From: Citrobacter europaeus
Lineage (GTDB): Bacteria > Pseudomonadota > Gammaproteobacteria > Enterobacterales > Enterobacteriaceae
Reading direction: 5' to 3'
DNA: 64,000 nucleotides
Assembly (NCBI GenBank): GCA_020099315.1
Contig: CP083650.1
Coordinates: 2,976,001 to 3,040,000 of the forward strand
The notes under the pieces: model-generated
What the model was told of the DNA's origin: nothing
Database searches by the model: none
What the model saw: the letters and a program-made list of their open reading frames with translations, nothing else
Shown: piece after piece, positions 1 through 8,462 of the stretch
Position numbering within the stretch: the stretch's first letter is position 1
Layout of the letters: every line of letters begins with the position of its first letter
Translations under genes and position numbers: made by a program

Positions 1-730
1 TTTGTTATCCATCACGCTGGCAGGCTTATGGCTTTTCAGCCCTGTAGCCCTCGCTCAGCTTCCGGGACTGGTAAGCCAGCCGTTGCCAGGCGGCGGACAA
101 AGCTGGTCTTTGCCAGTGCAAACGCTGGTGTTTATCACCTCGCTGACGTTCCTGCCCGCCATTTTATTGATGATGACCAGCTTCACCCGCATCATCATCG
201 TTTTCGGCCTGTTACGAAATGCGCTGGGAACACCTTCTGCACCGCCGAACCAGGTGCTACTGGGGCTGGCGCTATTTTTGACCTTTTTCATCATGTCGCC
301 AGTAATCGACAAAATTTACGTCGACGCGTATCAACCGTTCAGTGAAGAGAAGATCTCCATGCAGGAAGCCATGGAGAAAGGCGCACAGCCGCTGCGTGAG
401 TTTATGCTACGCCAAACCCGTGAAGCGGATCTGGCGCTGTTCGCTCGTCTGGCAAACAGCGGCCCACTGCAAGGACCAGAAGCCGTACCGATGCGAATTT
501 TGCTTCCGGCCTATGTCACCAGCGAGCTGAAAACGGCATTTCAGATAGGTTTTACTATTTTTATTCCGTTTCTGATTATCGACCTGGTCATCGCCAGCGT
601 GCTGATGGCGCTCGGGATGATGATGGTCCCCCCGGCCACGATCGCGCTGCCGTTCAAGCTGATGCTGTTTGTGTTGGTAGATGGTTGGCAGCTGCTTGTC
701 GGCTCGCTGGCACAAAGCTTTTACAGTTAG
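1..730 (+). CDS. fliP: Flagellar export gate protein FliP (5' end cut by window)
   Basis: FliP is an inner-membrane core subunit of the flagellar type III export gate, forming a helical complex with FliQ and FliR. About 242 residues are visible against 245 in E. coli. The frame is open to the left edge, and E. coli FliP starts three codons earlier, so the true start lies just outside the window and the TTG at 2 is not the start. A short hydrophobic signal ending near the ALA-QLPG junction is followed by several membrane segments and the conserved FliP stretch with MTSFTRI. fliQ follows after 9 bases, as in the fliLMNOPQR operon. Confidence 0.97.
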   Translation, partial: LLSITLAGLWLFSPVALAQLPGLVSQPLPGGGQSWSLPVQTLVFITSLTFLPAILLMMTSFTRIIIVFGLLRNALGTPSAPPNQVLLGLALFLTFFIMSPVIDKIYVDAYQPFSEEKISMQEAMEKGAQPLREFMLRQTREADLALFARLANSGPLQGPEAVPMRILLPAYVTSELKTAFQIGFTIFIPFLIIDLVIASVLMALGMMMVPPATIALPFKLMLFVLVDGWQLLVGSLAQSFYS

Positions 731-739
731 AGGCGCGAA

Positions 740-1009
740 ATGACTCCTGAATCGGTCATGATGATGGGCACAGAGGCGATGAAGGTCGCCCTGGCCCTTG
801 CCGCGCCGTTGCTGTTGGTCGCCCTCGTCACAGGTCTTATCATCAGTATTTTGCAGGCGGCGACCCAGATTAATGAAATGACGCTGTCCTTCATTCCCAA
901 AATTGTCGCGGTGTTTATTGCCATCATTGTTGCCGGACCGTGGATGCTTAACCTGCTGCTCGACTACGTACGTACGCTGTTCAGCAATATCCCCTATATC
1001 ATCGGGTAG
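740..1009 (+). CDS. fliQ: Flagellar export gate protein FliQ
   Basis: This small inner-membrane subunit of the flagellar export gate has 89 residues, the normal FliQ length. Two hydrophobic helices are visible, roughly residues 15-42 and 52-78. The N-terminus MTPESVMMMG is typical of FliQ. The gene sits between fliP and fliR with short gaps, consistent with one transcript. Assembly with FliP and FliR is family knowledge. Confidence 0.97.
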   Translation: MTPESVMMMGTEAMKVALALAAPLLLVALVTGLIISILQAATQINEMTLSFIPKIVAVFIAIIVAGPWMLNLLLDYVRTLFSNIPYIIG

Positions 1010-1017
1010 ATGACATT

Positions 1018-1803
1018 ATGCTGCAGGTGACCAGCGTTGAATGGCTCCACTGGCTAAACCTTTACTTCTGGCCTTTGCTGCGCATACTGGCGCTCATCTC
1101 AACGGCCCCTATTCTCAGCGAGCGCACCATCCCCAAACGGGTAAAACTGGGGCTTGGATTAATGATAACCGTCGTTATCGCCCCATCGATTCCCCCCGTA
1201 GACGTCCCCATCTTTTCTGTTGGCGCGCTATGGCAGGCAATGCAACAAATCCTGATCGGCATCGCCATAGGCTTCACCATGCAGTTTGCATTTGCGGCAG
1301 TACGAACCGCCGGGGAATTGATCGGCCTCCAAATGGGTCTCTCCTTCGCAACCTTCTTCGACCCCGGCAGCCGTCTGAACATGCCGGTGCTGGCACGCCT
1401 GATCGACATGCTCGCCATGCTGTTGTTCCTGACGTTTAACGGTCATTTATGGCTTATTTCACTGCTGGTGGATACCTTTCATACCTTGCCAATCGGCGGT
1501 AATCCGGTGAACAGCAATGCGTTTCTCGCGCTGGCGCGGGCGGGTAGCCTGATTTTCCTCAACGGTCTAATGCTGGCCCTGCCGATAATGACGCTGCTAC
1601 TCACACTGAACCTCGCACTCGGTTTGTTAAATCGTATGGCCCCCCAGTTGTCGATTTTCGTCATCGGCTTTCCACTCACCCTCACCGTGGGTATTTCATT
1701 AATGGCGGCGCTGATGCCATTAATTGCGCCATTCTGCGAACGATTATTCAGCGAAATTTTTAATTTATTGGCTGATATTGTCAGCGAAATGCCCGGAAAA
1801 TAA
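1018..1803 (+). CDS. fliR: Flagellar export gate protein FliR
   Basis: FliR is a 261-residue polytopic inner-membrane protein that completes the FliPQR secretion channel. The sequence is hydrophobic throughout with about six candidate membrane segments and carries the family stretch with RTAGELIG near residue 100. It is the last gene of the operon. The 288 bases that follow are the rcsA control region, and no strong terminator hairpin is obvious after the stop. Confidence 0.97.
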   Translation: MLQVTSVEWLHWLNLYFWPLLRILALISTAPILSERTIPKRVKLGLGLMITVVIAPSIPPVDVPIFSVGALWQAMQQILIGIAIGFTMQFAFAAVRTAGELIGLQMGLSFATFFDPGSRLNMPVLARLIDMLAMLLFLTFNGHLWLISLLVDTFHTLPIGGNPVNSNAFLALARAGSLIFLNGLMLALPIMTLLLTLNLALGLLNRMAPQLSIFVIGFPLTLTVGISLMAALMPLIAPFCERLFSEIFNLLADIVSEMPGK

Positions 1804-1830
1804 TAACCCTTATTTTTTATCCTGTTTTAC

Positions 1831-1845
1831 TAAGGATTGTCCTAA
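1831..1845 (+). promoter_or_regulatory. RcsAB box upstream of rcsA
   Basis: The 15-base sequence TAAGGATTGTCCTAA is close to the known RcsAB recognition pattern (TAAGAATATTCCTA type) and is an imperfect palindrome. It lies about 250 bases before the rcsA start, in the intergenic region between fliR and rcsA. In E. coli rcsA is autoregulated through such a box, so the same role is inferred here. The rest of 1804-2091 is AT-rich leader without a gene. Confidence 0.75.
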
Positions 1846-2091
1846 ATTTAAAAAGTGACAACATCCACCAGGATATCTCTGTCGCGGTTTATTTGTTTTT
1901 GCCTCACTCACATAACGCAACATTTACTTTACTTTAAGATGTTTCCTGGCAAATTATACGCAACTTTACGGGATAGTAATTTCGCCTGAAAAACAGCGAA
2001 AGCGTCATCTTGGGTCGTTATTATTCCGTTTAGTTGTGATGAAATAATCAGGTAAGGGGAATTATCGTTACGCATTGAGTGAGGGTATGCC

Positions 2092-2715
2092 ATGTCAACG
2101 ATTATTATGGATTTATGCAGTTACACCCGGCTAGGGTTGACCGGATATCTGGTAAGTCGGGGGGTGAAAAAAAGGGAAATCAACAACATTTCCAACGTTG
2201 ATGAACTCAGTCTCGCCTGTGTCTCTCAACAGCCCGCTGTGGTGTTTATTAATGAGGACTGCTTTATCCACGATCCTGCTAATAGCCAGCAAATAAAGCA
2301 AATCATTAATCAACATCCCGGTACATTATTTATTGTGTTTATGGCAATTGCCAACGTACATTTTGATGAATATCTATTAGTAAGAAAAAATTTATTGATT
2401 AGTTCTAAGTCGATTAAACCAGATTCATTGGATACACTTCTTGGCGATATTCTGAAAAAGGAAGTGGATATTGTCATTGATGTTAATCTGCCGACACTGT
2501 CATTAAGCCGTACCGAGTCCAGCATGCTGCGCATGTGGATGGAGGGTCAGGGAACAATACAGATATCCGACCAAATGAATATCAAGGCCAAGACCGTGTC
2601 ATCCCATAAGGGGAATATAAAACGAAAGATAAAGACGCATAATAAGCAAGTTATCTATCACGTTGTTCGACTCACGGATAATGTCACCAATGGTATCTTT
2701 GTGAATATGCGCTAA
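2092..2715 (+). CDS. rcsA: Colanic acid capsule transcriptional activator RcsA
   Basis: RcsA is the unstable co-activator that pairs with response regulator RcsB to switch on capsule genes and repress flagella. The 207-residue product matches the family length. The C-terminal third (about residues 135-195) is a LuxR-type helix-turn-helix including LSRTESSMLRMW and the recognition region IKAKTVSSHKGNIKRK. The N-terminal part lacks an obvious phosphorylation site, as is usual for RcsA. The ATG at 2092 has a GAGGG-like ribosome site. In E. coli, H-NS silences this gene and DsrA, also encoded in this window, relieves the silencing; RcsA is degraded by Lon. Confidence 0.98.
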   Translation: MSTIIMDLCSYTRLGLTGYLVSRGVKKREINNISNVDELSLACVSQQPAVVFINEDCFIHDPANSQQIKQIINQHPGTLFIVFMAIANVHFDEYLLVRKNLLISSKSIKPDSLDTLLGDILKKEVDIVIDVNLPTLSLSRTESSMLRMWMEGQGTIQISDQMNIKAKTVSSHKGNIKRKIKTHNKQVIYHVVRLTDNVTNGIFVNMR

Positions 2716-2719
2716 GACG

Positions 2720-2750
2720 TTCTGACTGGTGGCGGATCCACCAGTCAGAA
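2720..2750. terminator. Hairpin between convergent rcsA and dsrB
   Basis: A perfect 13-base-pair stem (2720-2732 with 2738-2750) encloses a 5-base loop, four bases after the rcsA stop and before the end of the oppositely oriented dsrB. No strong T tract follows on either strand, so it may act as a transcript-end stabiliser or a weak bidirectional terminator. Confidence 0.6.
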
Positions 2751-2766
2751 TCACTGCAGAACGGGT

Positions 2767-2955
2767 TTACTCCACTTTTTCCACGAAGATACCATCCTGA
2801 TGACCTGACTCATTAAAGAACCAGATACCGAGCGGGTAGTCTTCCAGCGAAACCAGGTACATAGTGCCTTCACTAAACTCTTCAATAGCCAGTACCACGC
2901 CCGGTCGACGAGGACCGCCGTCCGTTTTGACTGTGACCCGATCATTCACCTTCAT
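2767..2955 (-). CDS. dsrB: Small protein DsrB
   Basis: This 62-residue protein has a well conserved sequence, with an N-terminus MKVNDRVTVK and the segment GGPRRPGVVLAIEEF. DsrB is found beside rcsA in Enterobacteriaceae, and its expression is reported to be RpoS-dependent; the molecular function is unknown. It converges with rcsA across a hairpin. A longer overlapping minus-strand frame here is a shadow. Confidence 0.93.
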   Translation of the reverse strand: MKVNDRVTVKTDGGPRRPGVVLAIEEFSEGTMYLVSLEDYPLGIWFFNESGHQDGIFVEKVE

Positions 2956-3118
2956 AGTTTTCCTCCTGTGGCTTTGTGCCAGTGTAGAACAATTTCCTTT
3001 TTCTGGCAGCGCCTGGCTCGTGCGATTGCGGGTTTTATCGACGGTCTATACTTAAGTTGTGCGTATCTGATGTCCGGATGCGCTCCCCCGGTATCCTTAA
3101 CGGTTGAGAGGTATGAGG

Positions 3119-3346
3119 ATGAAAACCGCGAAAGAGTACAGCGATACGGCCAAGCGTGAAGTCAGCGTCGATGTGGACGCGCTGCTGAAGGCAATCAACG
3201 AAATCTGCGAGAGTGAAATTCATCGCAGCCAGGATGACCCGGAACGCGTCAGCGTCGACGGGCGTGATTACCATACATGGCATGAACTGGCCGACGCATT
3301 CGAGCTTGATATCCATGATTTTAGCGTGTCGGAAATCAATCGCTGA
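3119..3346 (+). CDS. yodD: Stress-induced small protein YodD
   Basis: The 75-residue product starts at MKTAKEYSDT, matching the E. coli YodD start and length. An in-frame ATG 15 bases earlier would add five residues, but the GAGAGG ribosome site is better placed for the ATG at 3119. YodD is a small acidic cytosolic protein reported to be induced by peroxide and acid stress; its mechanism is unknown. It lies just before the end of dsrA, which is transcribed towards it. Confidence 0.92.
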   Translation: MKTAKEYSDTAKREVSVDVDALLKAINEICESEIHRSQDDPERVSVDGRDYHTWHELADAFELDIHDFSVSEINR

Positions 3347-3355
3347 CTGAGGGCG

Positions 3356-3445
3356 AAAAAAATCCCGGCCCTTATCGGGTCGGGATCAAACTTGCTTATG
3401 CAAGAAGCACTTGAAAATTCGTTACACCAGGAAATCTGATGTGAA
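3356..3445 (-). ncRNA. dsrA: DsrA small regulatory RNA
   Basis: The minus strand reproduces E. coli DsrA almost base for base over about 90 nt: a 5' segment with CACATCAGATTTCCTGGTG, the middle segment with CAAGTGCTTCTTGC, and a terminator stem of GATCCCGACCC pairing with a GGGCCGGGAT arm followed by seven Ts. DsrA is an Hfq-dependent RNA that activates rpoS translation and represses hns. The rpoS-pairing 5' region and the hns-pairing middle region are both intact. It lies between yodD and yodC. Confidence 0.96.
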
Positions 3446-3449
3446 ACAA

Positions 3450-3478
3450 ACCTTATCTGCAATTTTTTTGCCTGACAA
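3450..3478 (-). promoter_or_regulatory. Candidate dsrA promoter
   Basis: On the minus strand TTGTCA (3473-3478) and TAAGGT (3450-3455) are separated by 17 bases, a sigma-70 arrangement. The -10 element ends a few bases before the DsrA 5' end near 3445. In E. coli this promoter is cold-induced. The call rests on spacing and on agreement with the RNA 5' end. Confidence 0.75.
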
Positions 3479-3552
3479 GTAAATAATTCTCACTAAAATG
3501 ATAAATATAACTAATGGTTGAGAGATCGCCCGGTTACGCGCAAGCCAGATGT

Positions 3553-3735
3553 TCAGGGATCCTGGCACAGCGATCTGCGCTCGCCCGGCACCAGTTCATC
3601 TTCACGGAATGCTTCCCGTTTTACGCCAAAGCCGTCGTACCAGCGACACTCCAACATTCCGCTGGCATATCCGGTAACGATCATGCGTGGGCCACCCTCT
3701 TTTGAGGTGACTTCCTCACTGACAGAAAAGACCAT
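3553..3735 (-). CDS. yodC: Small conserved protein YodC (DUF2158)
   Basis: The start chosen is the ATG at 3735, which follows AGGAGG by five bases and gives a 60-residue protein beginning MVFSVSEEVT. An upstream ATG would add six residues but has no comparable ribosome site. The body (GGPRMIVTGY, CRWYDGFGVKREAF) matches YodC of the DUF2158 family, whose function is unknown. In E. coli, mpgP and dgcQ lie between dsrA and yodC; they are absent here. Confidence 0.88.
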   Translation of the reverse strand: MVFSVSEEVTSKEGGPRMIVTGYASGMLECRWYDGFGVKREAFREDELVPGERRSLCQDP

Positions 3736-3812
3736 ACCTGCCTCCTGTATCAAGAGAAACCTTTACACCTTAGACGACAAAGAGGCGTTTTGCGTAATCA
3801 ACCCTGCGACAT

Positions 3813-4724
3813 TTAGTGCGAAACTCCGCGCAGTCTGGCAACAGCTTTAACCAGCAGCACGACTATCCCGCCAATGATAAAACCAAGCACCAGATTCAGC
3901 AGGGTTGGAAGCATCAGCGCAATCAATGCACTTTGCTGTTGGGAAAAATGTTCAATCGCATGATGCAATGGTGATATTCCATGCACCACAATTCCGCCGC
4001 CGACCAAAAACATCGCCAGCGTGCCGACCACAGAAAGTGTTTTCATCAACCAGGGAGCAACGATCAGCAATCCTTTACCCAGCGACTGGGCAAACGCGCT
4101 ACGTTTTTCTGCCAGCCAGTACCCAATATCATCGAGCTTAACGATAATCCCGACCAGACCATAGACCCCCACGGTCACCACTAACGCGATGCCCGATAAC
4201 ACCAATACCTGATTCAACAATGGCGCATCCGCTACGATCCCCAACGTAATCGCGACAATCTCAGCAGATAAAATAAAGTCGGTACGTATCGCCCCTTTGA
4301 TTTTATCCTTCTCAAAGGTGAGCGGATCCTGCGCCGCCAAAGATGTCAGACGCTGCTGACGTTCTTCCGGAGTTTCTTTGTGTTTACGCGCTTCCAGGGT
4401 ATGGAGAACTTTTTCCACACCTTCAAAACAGAGAAACGCCCCGCCTACCATTAATAAGGGGGTAATCGCCCAGGGAATGAAGGCGCTTATCAATAGCGCC
4501 AACGGCACAAGGATAACTTTGTTAACAAACGATCCCTTCGCCACGCTCCAGACCACCGGGAGTTCGCGATTCGCCCGCACGCCCGACACCTGCTGCGCGT
4601 TAAGCGACAGGTCATCTCCCAGTACGCCCGCGGTTTTTTTCGCGGCCAGTTTTCCCATGACGGAGATATCATCCAGCAGCGTGGCGATATCATCGAGTAA
4701 GGTCAATAAGCTACTTCCTGCCAA
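3813..4724 (-). CDS. yedI: Inner-membrane protein YedI (DUF808 family)
   Basis: This hydrophobic protein has about 303 residues and several membrane segments. It begins at a TTG (4724) giving an N-terminus equivalent to MAGSSLLTLLDDIATLLDDI, which matches YedI. An in-frame ATG at 4781 would add 19 residues unlike the family, and the GAGGG upstream of 4724 supports the TTG. The family (DUF808) is widespread and its function is not established. The gene is divergent from yedA, with about 180 bases of shared upstream DNA. Confidence 0.9.
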   Translation of the reverse strand: MAGSSLLTLLDDIATLLDDISVMGKLAAKKTAGVLGDDLSLNAQQVSGVRANRELPVVWSVAKGSFVNKVILVPLALLISAFIPWAITPLLMVGGAFLCFEGVEKVLHTLEARKHKETPEERQQRLTSLAAQDPLTFEKDKIKGAIRTDFILSAEIVAITLGIVADAPLLNQVLVLSGIALVVTVGVYGLVGIIVKLDDIGYWLAEKRSAFAQSLGKGLLIVAPWLMKTLSVVGTLAMFLVGGGIVVHGISPLHHAIEHFSQQQSALIALMLPTLLNLVLGFIIGGIVVLLVKAVARLRGVSH

Positions 4725-4902
4725 AATTTCTACCCTCAATATTATTTTTTTGCAGTCATAAGTATGAAGTAAAACACGCAATGCTGAAACTGACCTTTCT
4801 GGTCAACAAATTTTTAACATCGGCAGGTAATTATAAATCTCGCCAGCAAGATAGTTTTAACGTTTACTATGTTGCACCTTTTTATTTCCACCGTGAGGGA
4901 TT

Positions 4903-5823
4903 ATGCGTTTCAGGCAATTGCTACCGCTTTTCAGTGCGCTTTTCGCGCTGTACATCATTTGGGGTTCCACGTACTTCGTTATTCGCATTGGCGTTGAAAG
5001 CTGGCCGCCGTTGATGATGGCTGGCGTTCGTTTTCTCTCTGCGGGAATTTTGTTAACCGCATTCTTACTTATTCGCGGACATAAGCTGCCGCCTCTGCGT
5101 CAGCTTTTGAACGCCGCGTTAATTGGTATCCTGCTGCTGGCTGTAGGTAACGGACTGGTGACTGTCGCTGAGCATCAAAACGTGCCTTCCGGTATTGCCG
5201 CCGTAGTGGTCGCCACCGTGCCGCTGTTTACGCTGTGCTTTAGCCACTTTTTTGGCATTAAAACGCGCAAGCTGGAGTGGATGGGGATCGCAATTGGACT
5301 CGCTGGGATCATCATGCTGAACAGCGGAGGTAATTTGAGTGGTAATCCGTGGGGCGCTGTTTTAATCCTCATAGGTTCAATGAGTTGGGCATTTGGATCG
5401 GTGTACGGTTCACGCATAACGCTACCCGTTGGCATGATGGCCGGGGCCATTGAAATGTTAGCCGCCGGTATTGTGCTGATGTGCGCCTCGTTGCTTTCCG
5501 GGGAAAAGTTGACCACTATGCCAACATTTTCAGGCTTTATGGCGGTCGCCTATCTGGCCCTGTTTGGTTCTATTATTGCCATTAACGCGTATATGTACCT
5601 GATCCGCAACGTCAGTCCGGCATTAGCCACCAGCTATGCCTACGTGAACCCGGTTGTCGCCGTATTGTTAGGTACCGGTCTGGGAGGAGAAAGCCTGGCG
5701 CCCATCGAATGGCTGGCGCTTGGCGTGATTGTATTTGCGGTAGTACTGGTCACGCTCGGTAAATACTTATTTCCCGCTAAAGCGGACGCCGTTGTGACCC
5801 CGTCGGAAAAGACGTTACAGTAA
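4903..5823 (+). CDS. yedA: EamA/DMT-family inner-membrane transporter YedA
   Basis: The 306-residue protein has about ten membrane segments arranged as two EamA repeats (about residues 8-140 and 150-290), including IIWGSTYFVIRIGV at the N-terminus. Members of this drug/metabolite superfamily export amino acids and metabolites; the substrate of YedA is uncertain. The ATG at 4903 has a GAGGG ribosome site. Its 3' end overlaps the end of the convergent vsr gene by 9 bases. Confidence 0.93.
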   Translation: MRFRQLLPLFSALFALYIIWGSTYFVIRIGVESWPPLMMAGVRFLSAGILLTAFLLIRGHKLPPLRQLLNAALIGILLLAVGNGLVTVAEHQNVPSGIAAVVVATVPLFTLCFSHFFGIKTRKLEWMGIAIGLAGIIMLNSGGNLSGNPWGAVLILIGSMSWAFGSVYGSRITLPVGMMAGAIEMLAAGIVLMCASLLSGEKLTTMPTFSGFMAVAYLALFGSIIAINAYMYLIRNVSPALATSYAYVNPVVAVLLGTGLGGESLAPIEWLALGVIVFAVVLVTLGKYLFPAKADAVVTPSEKTLQ

Positions 5824-6282
5824 ATGAATACCGAGAGTGTCGATCTGCGCGCTGGCGCCACCACCGCAGATCCACTCGATAACACGTTCGGATAACGCGT
5901 CATCCCCCAGTTTTTCGCGCCCACGCAGGGCGCACTCCCAGACAATCAGTACACGCCAGCCCAGCGCCTGCAACATTTCACCGTCCCGCGCGTCACGCTG
6001 GACATTTTTGCCAATTTTTTCCAGCCAGAATTCCGTTCGTGTTGCGGGGACTTTAAATAGATAGCAGTGGTGATGATGCCAGAAACAACCGTGGGTAAAG
6101 ATCACACAACGATAATCATCGACCACGAAATCGGGGCGACCGGGTAACGTCGCATCCTGCACGCGAAACGTTACCCCCTGCTCTGTCAGCAAGCTGGCAA
6201 GGCGTTTTTCAATGGCAGTATCGCGGGTGGCTATCGCCCGCATATTTTTACTGCGCGTTGCCTTATCGTGAACGTCTGCCAT
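5815..6282 (-). CDS. vsr: Very short patch repair endonuclease Vsr
   Basis: Vsr nicks 5' of the T in T:G mismatches arising from deamination of Dcm-methylated cytosine and starts very short patch repair. The product has 155 residues from the ATG at 6282 (E. coli 156). The active-site signature is visible: Asp51 in GRPDFVV and the zinc/active-site run THGCFWHHHHC with His69-His72. The start lies inside the 3' end of dcm (about 20 bases of overlap), the same coupling seen in E. coli. The 3' end overlaps convergent yedA. Confidence 0.96.
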   Translation of the reverse strand: MADVHDKATRSKNMRAIATRDTAIEKRLASLLTEQGVTFRVQDATLPGRPDFVVDDYRCVIFTHGCFWHHHHCYLFKVPATRTEFWLEKIGKNVQRDARDGEMLQALGWRVLIVWECALRGREKLGDDALSERVIEWICGGGASAQIDTLGIHLL

Positions 6283-7693
6283 GCAGGTTCTCTTTCTCAC
6301 GAATAGCAACCGCCTGTTTGATCTTTGGCTCCAGCAGCCTGGCGACCGCCGCAAACGCCGGGACGACCACCGAGTTACCAAACTGACGATATGCCTGCGT
6401 GTCCGACACCGGGATCCTGAACTGATAACCCTGAGGTGATTCGAACCCCATCAGACGCGCGCACTCTCTGGGCGTCAACCTGCGAGGACGGTGTCGCTGA
6501 TTGTGCGGATCATCAAAATCCTTTTCACCCAGCGCCAGATCCCAGCCGCGGTCGATCAAGATCTCCGCCCCATCTTTATAGTAACGCGCCGATAATGTAC
6601 GCGTTACGCAATCGGGATTGCCGGGATACACCATGCCATAGCCAAACCCATTCCCCCGCGCCTGATGCTTTTTCGCATAGCGATACAGATATTTCCACAG
6701 CACCGGCGTCAACACATATTTTGCATCAACGGTCGGCTCAAGCAGCTCCGCCAGCGTAGTGCGCCGCTGAGGATAGCGGGAGATAATATCGCGCAGCGTG
6801 AAGTCTGATTTCAGATTTAGATCGCGGCGAAAGCCGACGAGCACAATACGTTCGCGATGCTGAGGCAAGAAATGTTGCCCGTCGATAATTTTCGGATCGT
6901 CCGGTCCGTTATCGTCTGCATCCGCCACGTCATAACCCAGCTCGTCCAGCGTTTGCATAATGATGCGGAAAGTTTTTCCCTGATCGTGGCTCTTCAGGTT
7001 TTTGACGTTTTCGAGCACAAATATTGCTGGCCGACGCGCATTGATGATGCGCACCACGTCAAAAAAAAGTGTGCCCTGCGTGTCGCAGGCGAAGCCATGA
7101 GCACGACCTAACGCGTTTTTCTTTGATACGCCGGCCAGTGAGAATGGCTGACAAGGAAACCCCGCCAACAGCACATCATGCTGAGGAACATGCTGGCGAA
7201 TATGTTCTGCCGCCTGCTGGTCGCTCACCCCATCATGATGACTGAGGGTGATATCGCGAATATCTTCATTAAAATGGTGCTGGTGAGGATCGCAGTAGTG
7301 ATTCGCTTTGTAGGTACGCACCGCATGCTTGTTCCACTCACTGGTGAACACACACTGCCCGCCAATCGCCTCAAAGCCGCGACGAATGCCGCCAATACCG
7401 GCAAAAAGATCGATAAAGCGAAAAGCATAATGTGGATGATGCGCAGGCGGCGTCGGCAGCAAGGCTTTCAGATGAGCCAGCTCGCCATCGCTGAGACGAT
7501 GCCATGTCTCATTGGCGACAACTCGCTTAAAGATGGCCGGACTCCAGCGGTTCTCGCCAACACCATTCAGATGAGCAACCAGCGTTTTCACGTCATAAAT
7601 TTCAAGCAACTTCGCCAAAATCACCTGTGCGGCGGCGTCGTTATCATCTGTCATCGGGTTCATGGAGCCTGCTACTGAAAAATTATCCTGCAT
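6263..7693 (-). CDS. dcm: DNA cytosine-5 methyltransferase Dcm
   Basis: Dcm methylates the inner cytosine of CCWGG. The 476-residue protein (E. coli 472) shows the C5-methylase motifs in order: AdoMet-binding FIDLFAGIGG near 93-102, the catalytic GFPCQPFS with Cys181, FVLENVKNL with Glu228, and the C-terminal QFGNSVVVP. No restriction partner is adjacent, so this is the orphan housekeeping methylase. The overlapping downstream vsr repairs its deamination products. The first 20 residues vary most from E. coli, so the start could be slightly different. Confidence 0.97.
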   Translation of the reverse strand: MQDNFSVAGSMNPMTDDNDAAAQVILAKLLEIYDVKTLVAHLNGVGENRWSPAIFKRVVANETWHRLSDGELAHLKALLPTPPAHHPHYAFRFIDLFAGIGGIRRGFEAIGGQCVFTSEWNKHAVRTYKANHYCDPHQHHFNEDIRDITLSHHDGVSDQQAAEHIRQHVPQHDVLLAGFPCQPFSLAGVSKKNALGRAHGFACDTQGTLFFDVVRIINARRPAIFVLENVKNLKSHDQGKTFRIIMQTLDELGYDVADADDNGPDDPKIIDGQHFLPQHRERIVLVGFRRDLNLKSDFTLRDIISRYPQRRTTLAELLEPTVDAKYVLTPVLWKYLYRYAKKHQARGNGFGYGMVYPGNPDCVTRTLSARYYKDGAEILIDRGWDLALGEKDFDDPHNQRHRPRRLTPRECARLMGFESPQGYQFRIPVSDTQAYRQFGNSVVVPAFAAVARLLEPKIKQAVAIREKENLHGRRSR

Positions 7694-7769
7694 ACATTTA
7701 ACCGGCCGAAATGGATAACCGACAGATTAACATAAAATAGCGCGGTTGACGTTGCGGCTGTACTGGCAA

Positions 7770-8462
7770 CTAACGCGCTATAAGGGGTTGAATCGCGTCA
7801 AGATCCAGCATTTCATATTCTCCTTTTAACTCCGCACTCAGTTTCGCCATGTACGTCAATAAGAAGTCAGCATTATGTTGCGCCAAATGCCGGCCTTGCG
7901 CGGTTTGCATCGTTAGCGGCAGCGTCAACAGTTTGGTCTGGAAGTGATCGAGCGCGTACTGTTTATCATCAAGATTACGCTGCCTGGCAAACGGATCTTC
8001 CGCATCAAACAGCGCCACGCCTAACGCCCCGGACACGGCAAATACACGCGCTAAACCAATCGCCCCCAGCGCCTCAAGCCGGTCAGCATCCTGCACAATT
8101 TTGGCCTCAAGGGTTTCTGGTACAATTTTGGCGCTGAAACTGTGCGCCTCAATGGCATGGCACACGGCAGGTAATCGTTGGTGTGGAAAGTCAGGGAAAT
8201 CGTGCATCAAAACGCGACGTGTTTCCTGGGCTGCCATTACCGATGAACGATGACGATCGGGATGATTCTTCGGCAAACTGACGAGATCATGGAAGTAGCA
8301 TGCCGTCAGCACCACCAGCCAGTCTACGGTCGCATCCGTGCTCAGCTTTTGAGCCGTCTTCCACACACGCCGAAAATGAAAGATGTCGTGAGCAGCGTCG
8401 TGCCCTGAATGATTTTCACGCAACCAGGCTTCAAATTTCGACTGCCAGTCATGTCGCTCCAT
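7770..8462 (-). CDS. yedJ: HD-domain phosphohydrolase YedJ
   Basis: The 230-residue protein has the HD metal-dependent phosphohydrolase pattern: an early histidine region HDAAHDIFHFRRV near residues 19-31, the paired CYFHDLV near 51-57, and a later VQDADRLEALG aspartate motif. The family hydrolyses phosphate esters or nucleotides; the YedJ substrate is not known. Gene order dcm-yedJ matches E. coli. It is transcribed away from the porin control region. Confidence 0.92.
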   Translation of the reverse strand: MERHDWQSKFEAWLRENHSGHDAAHDIFHFRRVWKTAQKLSTDATVDWLVVLTACYFHDLVSLPKNHPDRHRSSVMAAQETRRVLMHDFPDFPHQRLPAVCHAIEAHSFSAKIVPETLEAKIVQDADRLEALGAIGLARVFAVSGALGVALFDAEDPFARQRNLDDKQYALDHFQTKLLTLPLTMQTAQGRHLAQHNADFLLTYMAKLSAELKGEYEMLDLDAIQPLIAR

